A stretch of 64,000 bases of DNA from Mariannaea sp. PMI_226 (lineage: Eukaryota; Ascomycota; Sordariomycetes; Hypocreales; Nectriaceae). Shown piece after piece: positions 35,091-45,929 of this stretch. The notes below the pieces were generated by a model, which was not told where the DNA came from, searched no databases, and saw nothing but the letters and a program-made list of their open reading frames with translations. Within the stretch, counting starts at the first letter, position 1; every line of letters begins with the position of its first letter. The position numbers and the translations under genes were made by a program. The stretch is taken from positions 4,774,001-4,838,000 of the forward strand of contig JANFOG010000001.1 of assembly GCA_024336345.1 (NCBI GenBank), given 5' to 3'.

Positions 35091-36852
35091 TCGGGCGGGG
35101 GAAGACCGCAATCAGTAGCTCATGCTCTTGGTTTGGAGGGACCCGGCTTTACTCGCGCATCCGTGCCTCTTGCCCATTTACCTCCCTCACCTGCCACGGG
35201 TGGCACCTGCCCTCGAGGAGGGGCACGGCAAGCGCCACACCAACAGACGTCGATATGCATCTCTGTGCCGGCGTGCATATCAGCATACACAGGCCGAGAG
35301 AGGCTAGCTCGGAATGAGTTATGCTCTCATCGCCCACCCACACCATCAGTTTCTGCATAACTCGCTGATACAGCAGCCTGCATAGCGAGCACAATGGGCC
35401 CAAGCGCCCGCCAAAGCTAGCTCTACCCCCCCAGCTAGTCAGCTCCAGCCACACTACGATGCCAAGAAGACCCCGACCGTGATTATGGGTCAAGGTTAAA
35501 ATGGGGGCGCCCGAAAAATGCCTGAAATCCAAAATAATGCCTGCAACGTGACCAATTTTTTGATTGGCCGGATCCGACATCACCTCGGGTGAGGTGTACC
35601 AGCCTGTGTGATCTTGGTCTTGCAGAATGAGCGAGCAACTCGTCCCCCCGAGCTCCCATTTCCCTCGATTCTCACGTTTCTAGATACACCCACCTTGAAC
35701 TTATTCATGAGTCATTTGTCGAGTTGCCTTGCGATTTCTCTGTAAGATTTTGCGCTAGTTATCCGCATTACATTTCGTCGAGTTATTGGCTCCTTTCCAC
35801 GAGACGTACCCCTTTGCTCAAACGCCAGGATGGCACTCGAACAAGACCACCGCTTGCTATCGCATCTCAATTTGTAACCTCTCCAGTTACTTGTATCATC
35901 CTGTGCTGCTTATATACGGATTCTGGAGACCGAGTATTGTTATTATATGGGCTTTAATGCGGCGTTGGCTTGTTTTCGTTGAGAAATCGGCTGATAAGCC
36001 CAAAGTCACTCGTAACCAAAACCGCGACATTGCGCGTCGCATCTGAAGCTATCCACACTAATCGCGATACCAAACAACCACGCACCGTTTGTCACACCAT
36101 TCACATTATTTAGATCCTATGCCTTCCCATAATATTTCCTTAGGTTTCTATGAGATATTTTTCGATTTTCCAGCAACATTTAGAATTCGGTTGTAGGCCA
36201 GGGACCGGCAAAATCCTACGCGAAGACTTATATGGTCAGATGAACATCACGAAATCAGATATGACCAATTCTCCGCCATAAAGAACATTGTCCAAATCAG
36301 GGCTACCCACTCTTCTCTATAGCACCTCAGATATATTTCCTCATCGTTTCCTTATTTGTATCAATGTAATGGTTAATTGTTTCTAGTTGCCTTAATACTG
36401 CGACACCTATCAATCAATCACACGGCGCTTGAGTGCCAACTGGTCAGTCAGGATGGCAGGCTCATCGGTGTCTGGGCAGCGCCACCCTTCGCACAAAGGT
36501 GCGAATCACTAACATCATGTGGTACTCTCCTAAGTTGAGCGTTTCGTATGATTTATTTTTTCCTTGTGTAAAAATTCGTCAAAATTTCAACAGGCGCCGC
36601 TGCGCGGTTTGACAGCCTGAAGCTTATTTGTCCGCTCTTTCATCCAAAATATGAATTTTCCTTTAAAATTTCAATGCGAGAGACCTATATGTCTCTTGTT
36701 CTTGTTCATTCCGTGGTTCATTCCGATTATCTTGAGAGACTCCAATTCGCAGAGAAGGGAAGAGTGCCATGCAAGCTGTTTGTGGAACAAACTGGAGGCG
36801 CTCAACGAGGTACATCTTGTGATCCAGCTTACAGAGCATTCATTAAGCGGTA

Positions 36853-37332
36853 GTGAGCTACTATCGAGGAATTCTGCAACTAGGTATCCAAAATATATGC
36901 GCAGAGGAATCCGGCATGGTGGGTTTAGAAGAAAGCCTTGTGAAGACACGACTCAACTCGTGTTGGCAAGTACACCTAGTGAGAATTCCCAAAGGAATGT
37001 CCAGCTTTTCTCCGGGAGACGACACTGACAGAACTATAGACTCTGGAAGGTCTAGGTATATCGTGCTCAAGATCGTTACCAAGGGTATCCCAGCTGACTG
37101 GGACAGGAAAAGATGTTCCACCAGCTCACCGATACACGCAATTTCAGGCCTCGTCCAGTCACTTCAGTATGTTATTATCTATGGAGTACCTATTTCCTAC
37201 ATCTTTGCATTGCATTTTTCGGCATACCCCAATAGTCTAATGCCTCTTGGTAACATGATCCTTGATGCTCATGTGACTGGTCATATGATTAGGAAGATAG
37301 GTCACAGTACACTTCACAGTGCTATCAACTGA
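36853..37332 (+). CDS. Weak hypothetical ORF, up to 159 codons
   Basis: The open frame begins with GTG; the first ATG is at 36916 (MVGLEESLVKTRLNS). The product has a mixed, partly protein-like composition (RYIVLKIVTKGIPADWDRKR) followed by a hydrophobic stretch. A donor-like GTATGT lies near 37169. No family is recognised, and overlapping minus-strand frames are also open, so this may be chance or a decayed gene. Confidence 0.2.
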   Translation: MSYYRGILQLGIQNICAEESGMVGLEESLVKTRLNSCWQVHLVRIPKGMSSFSPGDDTDRTIDSGRSRYIVLKIVTKGIPADWDRKRCSTSSPIHAISGLVQSLQYVIIYGVPISYIFALHFSAYPNSLMPLGNMILDAHVTGHMIRKIGHSTLHSAIN

Positions 37333-37760
37333 TTTGGACGTATCGCGCCACCTTTCCAATCAAAGTAAAGCGGGACACGGACACGATCGATCCGTTATTT
37401 CTGTGTGCAGCAGGTCAGCACCAGTCAACGAAAAGGCCAGCGAGGCAGAAGAAAGCGAGGTAGTGTGCTACGTACTGCTCCATTCGTTAATTCTGTGTAC
37501 ACCTTCGGCCTAGGCTGGGCAAGAATCTAGGCCATCTTTCACGTCTCTCAACTCCACCAGCAACAACGCGAACACGAGATCATGCCCACCTTTCCTTGCG
37601 TATGAGCATCTCGATTTTGTATTTCAGCGTTTCTTTACTCCCGCATGCGCCGAGCTATCGGTCTTTCATCGACCAATATACCTGCCCCACGTTATTCTTA
37701 GCACCGCACATGCTCGTCCGATAGTCACTCGCGATCTTCGATCATCCCCCTCTCTCCACC

Positions 37761-40700
37761 ATGGCTGACTATGCCCAATATCACGCCCTTGGCCAGGGGG
37801 AAGTCCTCGATCCCAATGATCCTAATCGAACAACTCAACCTGTGCCTCAGCAATTCCAGCCGCCTGTTGCACCAAACCCTTACCAGCAACAAGCTCCCCC
37901 AGCTCCTGGCTATGGAGCCCCTCAATACCTTGGCAGTCCGCAACCACCTCCCTCTGTGATCGGGTCAACAACTTCAGTTCCAGCATATGGGTATGCATCT
38001 CCTGACGGTCAAGCTTTTCACGCTGGCCAAGCCCCCCCATCAACAGACAATACTCTGGCCGCGCAATTGGGTGGCATGAACTTGGGAGACGGGCATCATA
38101 CTGCGAGAAGGAAGAAGAAGGACCGTCACGCCTACCACACTGTTGAGCCCACAGGCTCTTCACAAGCTTTCAATGGCATGCCCGCGTCTGGGGCATCTGC
38201 GACTCAGTTTCTCAACAACACAACCAGTCCTCCAGTTCCTAGCTTCGGCACCCCTCAAGGCACTCCTCAGATGTTAAACCAGGGTCAACTATCTACGACT
38301 GGCATTTCGAATTACAGCTCTGTGGGCGCAGATACTCTGAATCAGAGCGGGACAAGCCACACTGCTAATGTATCATCCAGTGGAAGTACTGCCTCTCCTG
38401 AGGAGCTCCCCAGTGTTCCTGCTTCGCGTGATACCGTGCAGCAGTTTTACCTCAAGAATGTCTATCCAACTTTTGAAAAACACGTCCCGCCTCCAGCAAC
38501 CGTCTCATTCGTTGCGTTCGATCAAGGAAACGCCTCTCCAAAATACGCTCGCCTCACTTTTAATAATATCCCTTCTACATCTGAGGCTCTCAACGCTACT
38601 GGTCTGTCTCTGGGAATGTTGTTACAGCCCCTGGCACCTCTCCAGCCTGGCGAGGCTGAAATTCCCGTTCTCGACTTCGGAGAAGCTGGACCACCACGAT
38701 GCAGACGATGCCGTGCTTACATGAATCCTTTCATGATGTTCCGAAATGGCGGTGATAAGTTTATTTGCAATCTTTGCTCATACCCCAATGACACCGCACC
38801 CGAATACTTTTGCGCTGTCAGCCCTCAAGGCGTTCGAGTCGATCGGGATACACGGCCTGAGCTCCACAGGGGTACAGTCGAGTTTGTCGTACCAAAGGAA
38901 TACTACACAAGGGAACCTGTTGGTTTGCGCTGGCTATTTCTCATCGACGTCACCCAAGAGGCTTATAACAAGGGTTTCGTGGAGGCATTTTGCGAAGGCA
39001 TCCTCGTTGCCCTGTATGGGGGTGAAGACGCTGAAAAGGACGAAAACGGAGAGCCAAAACGTAGATTGCCAGAAGGCTCAAAGGTTGGATTCGTCACGTA
39101 CGACAAGGATATTCACTTTTACAACGTTAATGTAAGTCGACCATCTGACGAAATAGTCGAGTCTAGCTAACAGTAGCAGCCCGCCCTTGATCAAGCCCAG
39201 ATGATGATTATGCCCGACCTGGAGGACCCATTTGTGCCTCTAAGTGAAGGCCTTTTCGTCGACCCCTATGAGTCCAAGGATGTAATTGCGTCTCTCTTGA
39301 CTCGACTACCTGAAATGTTCTCTCAAATCAAAAACCCCGAACCAGCTCTTCTTGCAGCCTTGAATTCAGCTCTTGCAGCGCTTGAGTCGACTGGCGGTAA
39401 GGTCGTGGCATCGTGTTCTGCTCTACCTACTTGGGGTCCGGGTCGATTATTCATGCGTGACGATGGAAACCACCCTGGTGGCGAGATTGATAAGAAGCTT
39501 TACACAACTGAGCATCCTGCATGGAAGAAGGTTGCTGAAAAAATGGCAGCTTCTGGTGTGGGCGCCGACTTCTTCCTTGCTGCTCCATCTGGAGGCTATC
39601 TTGACATCGCCACGATAGGACATGTTTCCGCAACTACTGGAGGAGAAACCTTCTACTACCCTAATTTCATTGCCCCTCGAGACAGCAGAAAACTCTCTCT
39701 AGAGATATCACATGCCGTAACCAGAGAAACGGGTTTCCAAGCGTTGATGAAGGTTCGCTGTTCCAATGGCCTTCAGGTTTCCGCCTATCATGGGAATTTC
39801 ATCCAGCACACCTTTGGTGCTGATTTGGAGATTGGTGTACTTGATGCCGACAAGGCGCTGGGTGTTTCTTTCTCATACGATGGAAAACTTGATTCAAAAC
39901 TTGACGCACATTTCCAGTCTGCTCTTCTCTACACTACTGCTTCCGGTCAGCGCCGTGTCCGATGCTCCAACGTTATTGCTAGTATTACAGAAACGTCGAA
40001 GGAATCAGGCAATCGCGAGCAAGGCATCCGTGAGTGTCTTAAGTTCGTGGATCAGGACGCTGTTATTGGCATGCTGGCTAAAGAAGCAAGCACAAAGCTT
40101 GCCACTACTTCAAGCAGTCTCAAAGATATTCGCAACTGGTTCAGCGAAAAGGCTATTGACATCTTGGCCTGCCACAGGAAGCACACTGCCCAGCAGTATC
40201 CTCCTGGTCAACTCGTAATGCCGGAGAGACTCAAGGAATTCTGCATGTACCTCCTCGGTCTCGTCAAGTGCCGTGCCTTCAAGGGTGGCATTGAAAACTC
40301 GGATCGAAGAGTGTACGAAATGCGTATGCTCCGTTCCATGGGCGCCCTGGAGCTGGGTCTGTACTTGTACCCTCGCATGATCCCCGTTCACAATCTTCAG
40401 CCCGAGGACGGTTTTGCCGATCCTGAAACTGGTCACCTCAAGATGCCGCCAGCTGTTCGAACATCGTTCGCAAATGTTGAGGCGGGTGGCGTTTATTTGG
40501 TTGAGAACGGCCAGCAATGCCTTCTCTGGTTCCATGCCCAGACATCTCCCAATCTCATCGCAGATCTCTTCGGCGAATCAATGACTTCGCTCAAGGCCCT
40601 AGATGCCTACACATCTGCGCTGCCAGTACTGGAGACGCATCTAAACGCACAGGTCCGAAACATTCTGGAATTCCTTAGGACAATGCGCGGATCAAAGGGT

Positions 40701-40985
40701 TTGACGGTTCAGCTCGCTCGCCAGGGCATCGACGGCGCTGAATTTGACTTCGCAAGGATGCTGGTGGAGGATCGAAATAATGAGGCCCAGAGCTACGTGG
40801 ACTGGCTTGTGCATGTCCACAAAGGTGTTCAGCTAGAGGTAAGGCCCATAATACCATTCCTTTGAGATGTTTTGAGCGTCTACTGACATTAGATATAGTT
40901 GAGTGGCCAGCGAAAGAAGGAGAGTGACGACTCTCATGCCGCGGCGCTATCCAACTTTGCAGGTCTAAGGCCGGCTTATTGGTAA
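37761..40985 (+). CDS. sec24: COPII coat protein Sec24, 1038 aa
   Basis: Sec24 pairs with Sec23 in the inner COPII coat and selects cargo during budding from the ER. Exons are 37761-39131, 39180-40838 and 40899-40985, all phase 0. The N-terminal 200 residues are Pro/Gln-rich. A zinc finger follows (CRRCRAYMNPF and FICNLC; Cys314, Cys317, Cys336, Cys339). Next come the trunk (GLRWLFLIDVTQEAYNKG, then PALDQAQMMIMPDLEDPF), the beta-barrel (RDSRKLSLEISHAVTRET), the helical region and the C-terminal gelsolin-like domain (GVYLVENGQQCLLWFHAQ). The last exon encodes 28 residues ending RPAYW. The length is slightly above yeast Sec24 (926 aa), mostly from the N-terminal tail. Its 3' end converges with the PARG-like gene about 3.9 kb away. 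Confidence 0.96.
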
Positions 40986-43900
40986 ATCGAGATTGGACTT
41001 GAGACGACCCCATATCCGATAATTCATTCATGTAACAAGACAACAGCATTCATCCTTTATTCTTAAGACTGCACTGATGGGAGGAGAATTTGTTGGGTAG
41101 AGGAGGTAGTACGAAAAGCAAAGCAATCATGAAATGATCAAAGGAAACCCAATCAGTTCGCGAAAATAAAGAGAAAAAAACTTACTCGTTACTCGTCTCA
41201 TTGGATATGTGTCTCTCTGGGCCGAGTCCATGCTAGATAAGTTGTTTTGTCAAAAGCGTCTTTATTTTACGAAGCCCTCATCTCGGAAGGCTTCTCAACC
41301 ATGCTTCATCTTCATCTTCATCACCACCACCACCACCACACATCCCTCCTATTCGTATTGGCGGTCAGCCTATGAGTGACCTGCTGCAAGTCGCCTGTAA
41401 CGCATGGCAACAGCCCGAGACAAGAGAATGAAGACTCCTATCATACTTCTGTACTTCTATCACTCACGTGATGGCTTTTTTTTTTTACTCACGGGAACTG
41501 GTGGGAGAGGGGAAAAGAGGCGGCTGATCATGTTTACTTTTTATTTTTGGTCTTGGTCCAGCTGAGTAGAAGTGTGTTAGCCGGAGTCTCCGGTTTTTTT
41601 TCCTATTCCATGGCGAGCAAGAGAGTGGAAGAAAGCTGTGGTGAGATGGCTTGGCTGAGGAAATGTTGTGACAGGGTAAGAAAAAAAAAAAGCCGTGGAA
41701 GTGTAGTGCAATCGAGATTTGCGTAACTGGCGGAAGCTGGGAGCTTGTTAGAAGACTAGGAAGGGAGCCGGTGATGTTGTGAACCCAAGACGATATAGCG
41801 GTGGAGGATGGATTGAAAGTGTGTGGCATAAGCTTGGTCTTGGCCAGGACATGGACACACAACTCGACGTTACAGACCTGGTGACGGACTCGGCTTATGG
41901 CTTGAGCACACGTCTTTTCATCGGAACCAGTCCTACTGTTAGTTCATCAATATCTCGCTCAATGCCTACGAGCATCCATGACCATCAGAAGGTCTAAGGA
42001 AGTCAACCCCTTAAGCTCCCCTAGACGAAACACCCGCTGAGAGAAGATGGCCGGCGAGGTGCAGTTACGCGGCGGGAGGGGAGGAACAAGATGAATATTT
42101 GGATGGTTACTTCGTGGTTACCGCAACCAAGGGAAAGGGAGGGAGTAATCCCGATGTGGGCGGCAAAAGCGACTTGTCCAGTCCGGGAGGATGCGTTATC
42201 TTGCATTGGTGCGGCGGGAGGTGACGAAAGGTTGGGGAATATTTAGTAGTTGCTTTGGTAAGGAGGGGGGGGAACAACTTTGAGGACTTCCGATGGACGG
42301 GCCGAGGGATTAAGGATGTCTTTGATGACAACGGTTTGCGGCATGTCGTCAGCAGTCTCTATCCAAGATCTTGAGAAGACAAAAGGACAATTGCACTGAC
42401 TTTGAGGCCGATATTTTTCGGCATCATCAAGACTATGCTCCGCCACTCCGCTTATTATGTACATGGTTCCCTTGACCAGACGACAGACGACGGCTCCTCA
42501 GGTTTTGTAGCCTCATCCTCATCGGCATGTCTTGTCTCTCTGCTCCTACGTATACGTTTCTAGCCGTGTGTCTGTGTGGTGCTTGTGCGCGTGTGTGCGT
42601 ATGTGCGTGTGCGCAAGGTATATTGATCCTTTATTTTTCGCAAGGGCGGTCAAGCGGGAAAGGACGGATAGATGGCACTGCAGCTTGCGGCAACAAGGGG
42701 AACTTACCACAGCAAAAGGGAAATGGCAAAGTGACAGGGGTGAGATTGGAGCAGAGGGCTGAACAAGGGTTGTTTTGGGGGTGATGGAGGCTGCGCAAGT
42801 GTGCATGAATTAGGTTGAAAGTAAGATGCAAGTCGCACCAAACGTAGGTGGCATAATACATACATATACTGCACTACATGGCAGCCAACCTACCCTCAGC
42901 TACATACATATGTACATACATCCATACAGACATCCATACCTTACATGATACAGGACAAATACGTACAGAAATTGATACTTGGTACGTCCAATCTTTGGGG
43001 GTTTCCTAGGTTTTGGGGTTGCTGCGATGTGATGTGATGCGATTGTGATGTGATGGCGGCTGACCTGAAAACGGCGGCGGCATTTGTTGTATTTTCCCTT
43101 CTCGTTGGATTGTTGATTGTTGAGAAAGACAGAGCTCATGAGCACACGAAGACGTGACGAAGGGACAGGATATTGTCCTACACACAGTAGGCATCAACAT
43201 AAAATCAAGCTCCAATTCTAATTAATTACCTATCCAGAATCCAGAAAACTAGCTTAGTACATTGGTACTAGGTAGGTACTGTACACAGACACCTACAGTA
43301 ACCTAGGTAGACAGACTAATAATAGGCGGCCGTCTCCATCTCCTTCCCCGTCGTCCCAGTCCCCGTCCCCATCCCCATCGCCCATTTTGAGTCGGGCCTC
43401 CATCTCGGCCGAGTTGTAGCCATCGATCTGCCACGCATGCACATCCACGTCCATATCGGGCCAGACAGAGATCCACCATCTACGTAGCATGCCACCCACT
43501 CGCTCCAGACTAGAAGATGCATGCAGTCTCAGTTTTGAGTCTCATGTTTCGAGTCTCGGCCCTCGGAGGCCTGGATTGAGCGACTGGGGATCAACATTGC
43601 TCAACAGATGAATGTGATGGGATCAAGGGATATTGGCACAAACGATACCAGTACAAGACCAATCCAGGAAATAGTCATGATAGGAAACACCCAAGAGGGG
43701 GTAAATAAAAAAAAAAGAAGAAGAAGAGAATAGAGAGGAAATAGAAAAAGAAGAGGGGTGGGAAGCCTCCCCCGGTCCCATCCCGTCTCCAGCATCGTTT
43801 GCCCATATCCCGCCTGTTTCATCGATTCATCCAGTTTGTTCCGCCTTTACTTCCTCCCAGGTCGGGGGCATGGAAGAATGCTCCCTCGATGAGGCAAGGC

Positions 43901-44858
43901 TCCCGTTCCATTTTTCCTTAAATCCCACCTCGATCAAGCGACCCATGTCAAAGACGCCCCCCTCCAGATCCCATGCAGACAGTGTACCGAAAAGGGAATT
44001 TTCAACCAAGTAAGGAAAAAGAAGGGGACAAGTACAAAAGAGGACTTGAGAAAACCAGCCATACAGGTCATGAAATAAACCCAACAAAAATAAAAGAAAA
44101 GGAAAAAAAGGAAAGAAAGAAAAAGCAAAGTGAGGTTGGTGATGGGGATTCGAGGAGCCAAGTCAAAAGATGCGTCTATCTCTCACTCTTCACCCAATCA
44201 GAGCAGCCACCACGCTTCATAAAACATTAGTGGAGGATTCCATATAATCAAAAGAAAGAAAAAGTACACATTTGCGGAAATAAATTGGAAATAGGAAAGA
44301 AATAAAACAAGAAGGAAAAATTAGATGGGAAAATAAAGATCATGGAGAATAGTCGTAAAGAAAATAATCACGCATCCACCCAGCTCCTCGGTCGTGAGGT
44401 CCGGTACATTGCTTGTGTCATGCGGTGTTCCCATTGCCTCTAATAGTGATAAGTACCCCTCAGAGAGAAAAAAAAAAGAAAAACAAGCAAGGAAAAAAAT
44501 AAAAAGTAAAAAAAAAACAGGAGCCGAGGAAGAGGGCCCCAAGAACAACACCATCTGGTTGTGTATTCAAGACTGACTGACCGCCATATCCCACTTTGAC
44601 TGATTTGATTCACTTGCTTCGCCCACTCTCCACAAGTGGATGGATAAATGCAGCAAGGAAACTGTCACACAGAAAGGATGTGAGCCCGTCAGTCCGGTCA
44701 GCCATGCCTTTTTGTTTTGTTTCTCTCTCTCTCTCTCTCTGGATCAGTGAAGTCTTGGGCCGTGATTCCCTAGAGCCAAGGAGATGTATCTGTTCGCATC
44801 ATGTCATCGTGTCCACTCAGTATACATACATGATACATGGTACATGGGGAGAACAAAA
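40986..44858. other. Spacer between convergent Sec24 and PARG-like genes
   Basis: No confident gene. Contents include a CACCAC microsatellite at 41322-41340, poly-T/A runs (41475, 41680, 44470-44520), a GTGTGC-rich run at 42563-42612 and a CATACATA-rich run at 42858-42935. A GATGTGATGTGATG repeat lies near 43026-43055, and an AGGTA cluster at 43227-43312. A minus-strand ORF at 42243-42464 is listed separately. Confidence 0.5.
42243..42464 (-). CDS. Weak hypothetical ORF, 73 codons
   Basis: A minus-strand ORF from ATG 42464 to TAA encodes a product whose second half has coding-like composition (MPQTVVIKDILNPSARPSEV, then VVPPPPYQSNY). An acceptor-like TTGGATAG just upstream of that half suggests it may be an exon of a larger unannotated gene, but no partner exons could be assigned. 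Confidence 0.2.
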   Translation of the reverse strand: MYIISGVAEHSLDDAEKYRPQSQCNCPFVFSRSWIETADDMPQTVVIKDILNPSARPSEVLKVVPPPPYQSNY

Positions 44859-45929
44859 TCACGTCGTAATCATGCCGAGTCCGTACCGCGGGTCAGGCTG
44901 GTGAAGGACTCGCTCGACTTCGGCCGTGCTGAAGACATGCTCGAAGATTTGTCGGTCAGTCGGGGCGCTGGCACTGCCACTGCTGCTGCTGCTGCTGCTG
45001 CTATGACTACTGCCATGGTGACTTTTGCTCGAAGATGAGCTTGATGAACCACGGGATTTTCCTTTGGACCCGTGCTCTTTCTTGGCGATTTCTTCAAGGA
45101 TGTGTCGGGTCGTGCTCTGCATAGGATCCTCAAACACGAAGACCACGTATGCAAACTGCCCGCGCAAGTCCGGGTCGAACAAGAAAACATCCCGCCACAG
45201 CTCCGCCAGCTCCTGAGGCGGATTCCGGTAGCCGTTGCCTAGGCCAAAGTCTCCAATAACCACCCGGTCGTAGCCATTGAACAGGCAGATGCGCAGCGCC
45301 CCGCGGAGCTTGTCCCGCGTCATCTCCCGCTCTTCGGCGAATGAGTACTTCATGCCGCCGTCCTTGAGCTTCGGCCAGCGCGTGGGAGGCACCGACACCA
45401 CCGGAAGGTCGTACCAGTTCTCCAGCCGCTCGTACCGGTCGTGAGGCCCGCGGCAGACTACAACCGAATCGGATAGGATACCGCCCTGTGACGGGATGGG
45501 GTAGTTGCTGGTCTCCTGTGAACCCGGCCACGGTGTATTGAGCGTGGCCGAGAGGTTGCTGCGCCGGCAGAGCTTCTCTTCGTAGCCCACGCAGCCTGTC
45601 TCCCAGTCGCCTCCCGCACGTCTCTCGTTAGCCGCGCAGATAAAGGGCACGCGGATGCGAGGACCACCGGCCGCCTCGCTGGCCTGCGTATCTGCGTGAG
45701 CGTAGCCGAGGGCCTTCATGACTGGGTCTCCTAGGTCGATGCGGAAGCCCGGAGGATGAGTGCTGGGCTTCCTCCGTTGGATGATGAGTTGGGTGATGGG
45801 TTGGCGGTAGAGGTATGAGTGAGGAGGGAATATCTCTGCATAGCTCTTCTTGACCAGTGGAATAAAGTTCTTCTTGGTGTCTGCCGCCACTTCTGACGGC
45901 CTCACCCTGTTAGACCTAGAGGGTGCCAT
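44859..45929 (-). CDS. Microbial-type PARG-like (TIGR02452/DUF2263) protein, 356 aa
   Basis: Similar to the macrodomain-fold glycohydrolases that remove poly(ADP-ribose). Single exon from ATG 45929. The N-terminal helical part (KKNFIPLVKKSYAEIFPPHS) precedes the core. The signature loop reads RAGGDWETGCVGYEEKLCRRS (residues 104-124). The canonical family form is GGG, six to eight residues, then QEE; here it is Gly106-Gly107-Asp108, seven residues, then Tyr116-Glu117-Glu118. The two acidic residues are kept, but the third Gly and the Gln are changed. Later conserved parts are present: YDLPVVSVPPTRWP, RICLFNGYDRVVIGDFGLG, NPPQELAELWRDVF and FAYVVFVFED. A Ser-rich stretch (about residues 300-325, partly encoded by a GCT-type repeat) interrupts the C-terminal region. 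Activity could be altered toward mono-ADP-ribose or lost. Confidence 0.85.
   Translation of the reverse strand: MAPSRSNRVRPSEVAADTKKNFIPLVKKSYAEIFPPHSYLYRQPITQLIIQRRKPSTHPPGFRIDLGDPVMKALGYAHADTQASEAAGGPRIRVPFICAANERRAGGDWETGCVGYEEKLCRRSNLSATLNTPWPGSQETSNYPIPSQGGILSDSVVVCRGPHDRYERLENWYDLPVVSVPPTRWPKLKDGGMKYSFAEEREMTRDKLRGALRICLFNGYDRVVIGDFGLGNGYRNPPQELAELWRDVFLFDPDLRGQFAYVVFVFEDPMQSTTRHILEEIAKKEHGSKGKSRGSSSSSSSKSHHGSSHSSSSSSSSGSASAPTDRQIFEHVFSTAEVERVLHQPDPRYGLGMITT
44979..45003. repeat. (GCT)n trinucleotide repeat inside the PARG-like gene
   Basis: Seven or eight tandem GCT units (AGC on the coding strand) encode a poly-Ser run. Length variation between strains would be in frame. Confidence 0.85.

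Larger units (their letters stand above)
34907..37760. other. Divergent spacer between histone H1 and Sec24
   Basis: Both promoters should lie here. The H1-proximal part contains a TATA element (35084-35090). A 143-codon minus-strand ORF with an ATG at 35580 has unconvincing composition. The middle is AT-rich (36100-36700). A plus-strand ORF at 36853-37332 is listed separately. A 7-bp perfect hairpin lies at 36488-36505. Confidence 0.5.

Noticed and set aside
35149..35583. 143-codon minus-strand ORF upstream of histone H1
   Set aside because: The composition is irregular, no family is recognised, and it lies in the promoter side of H1.
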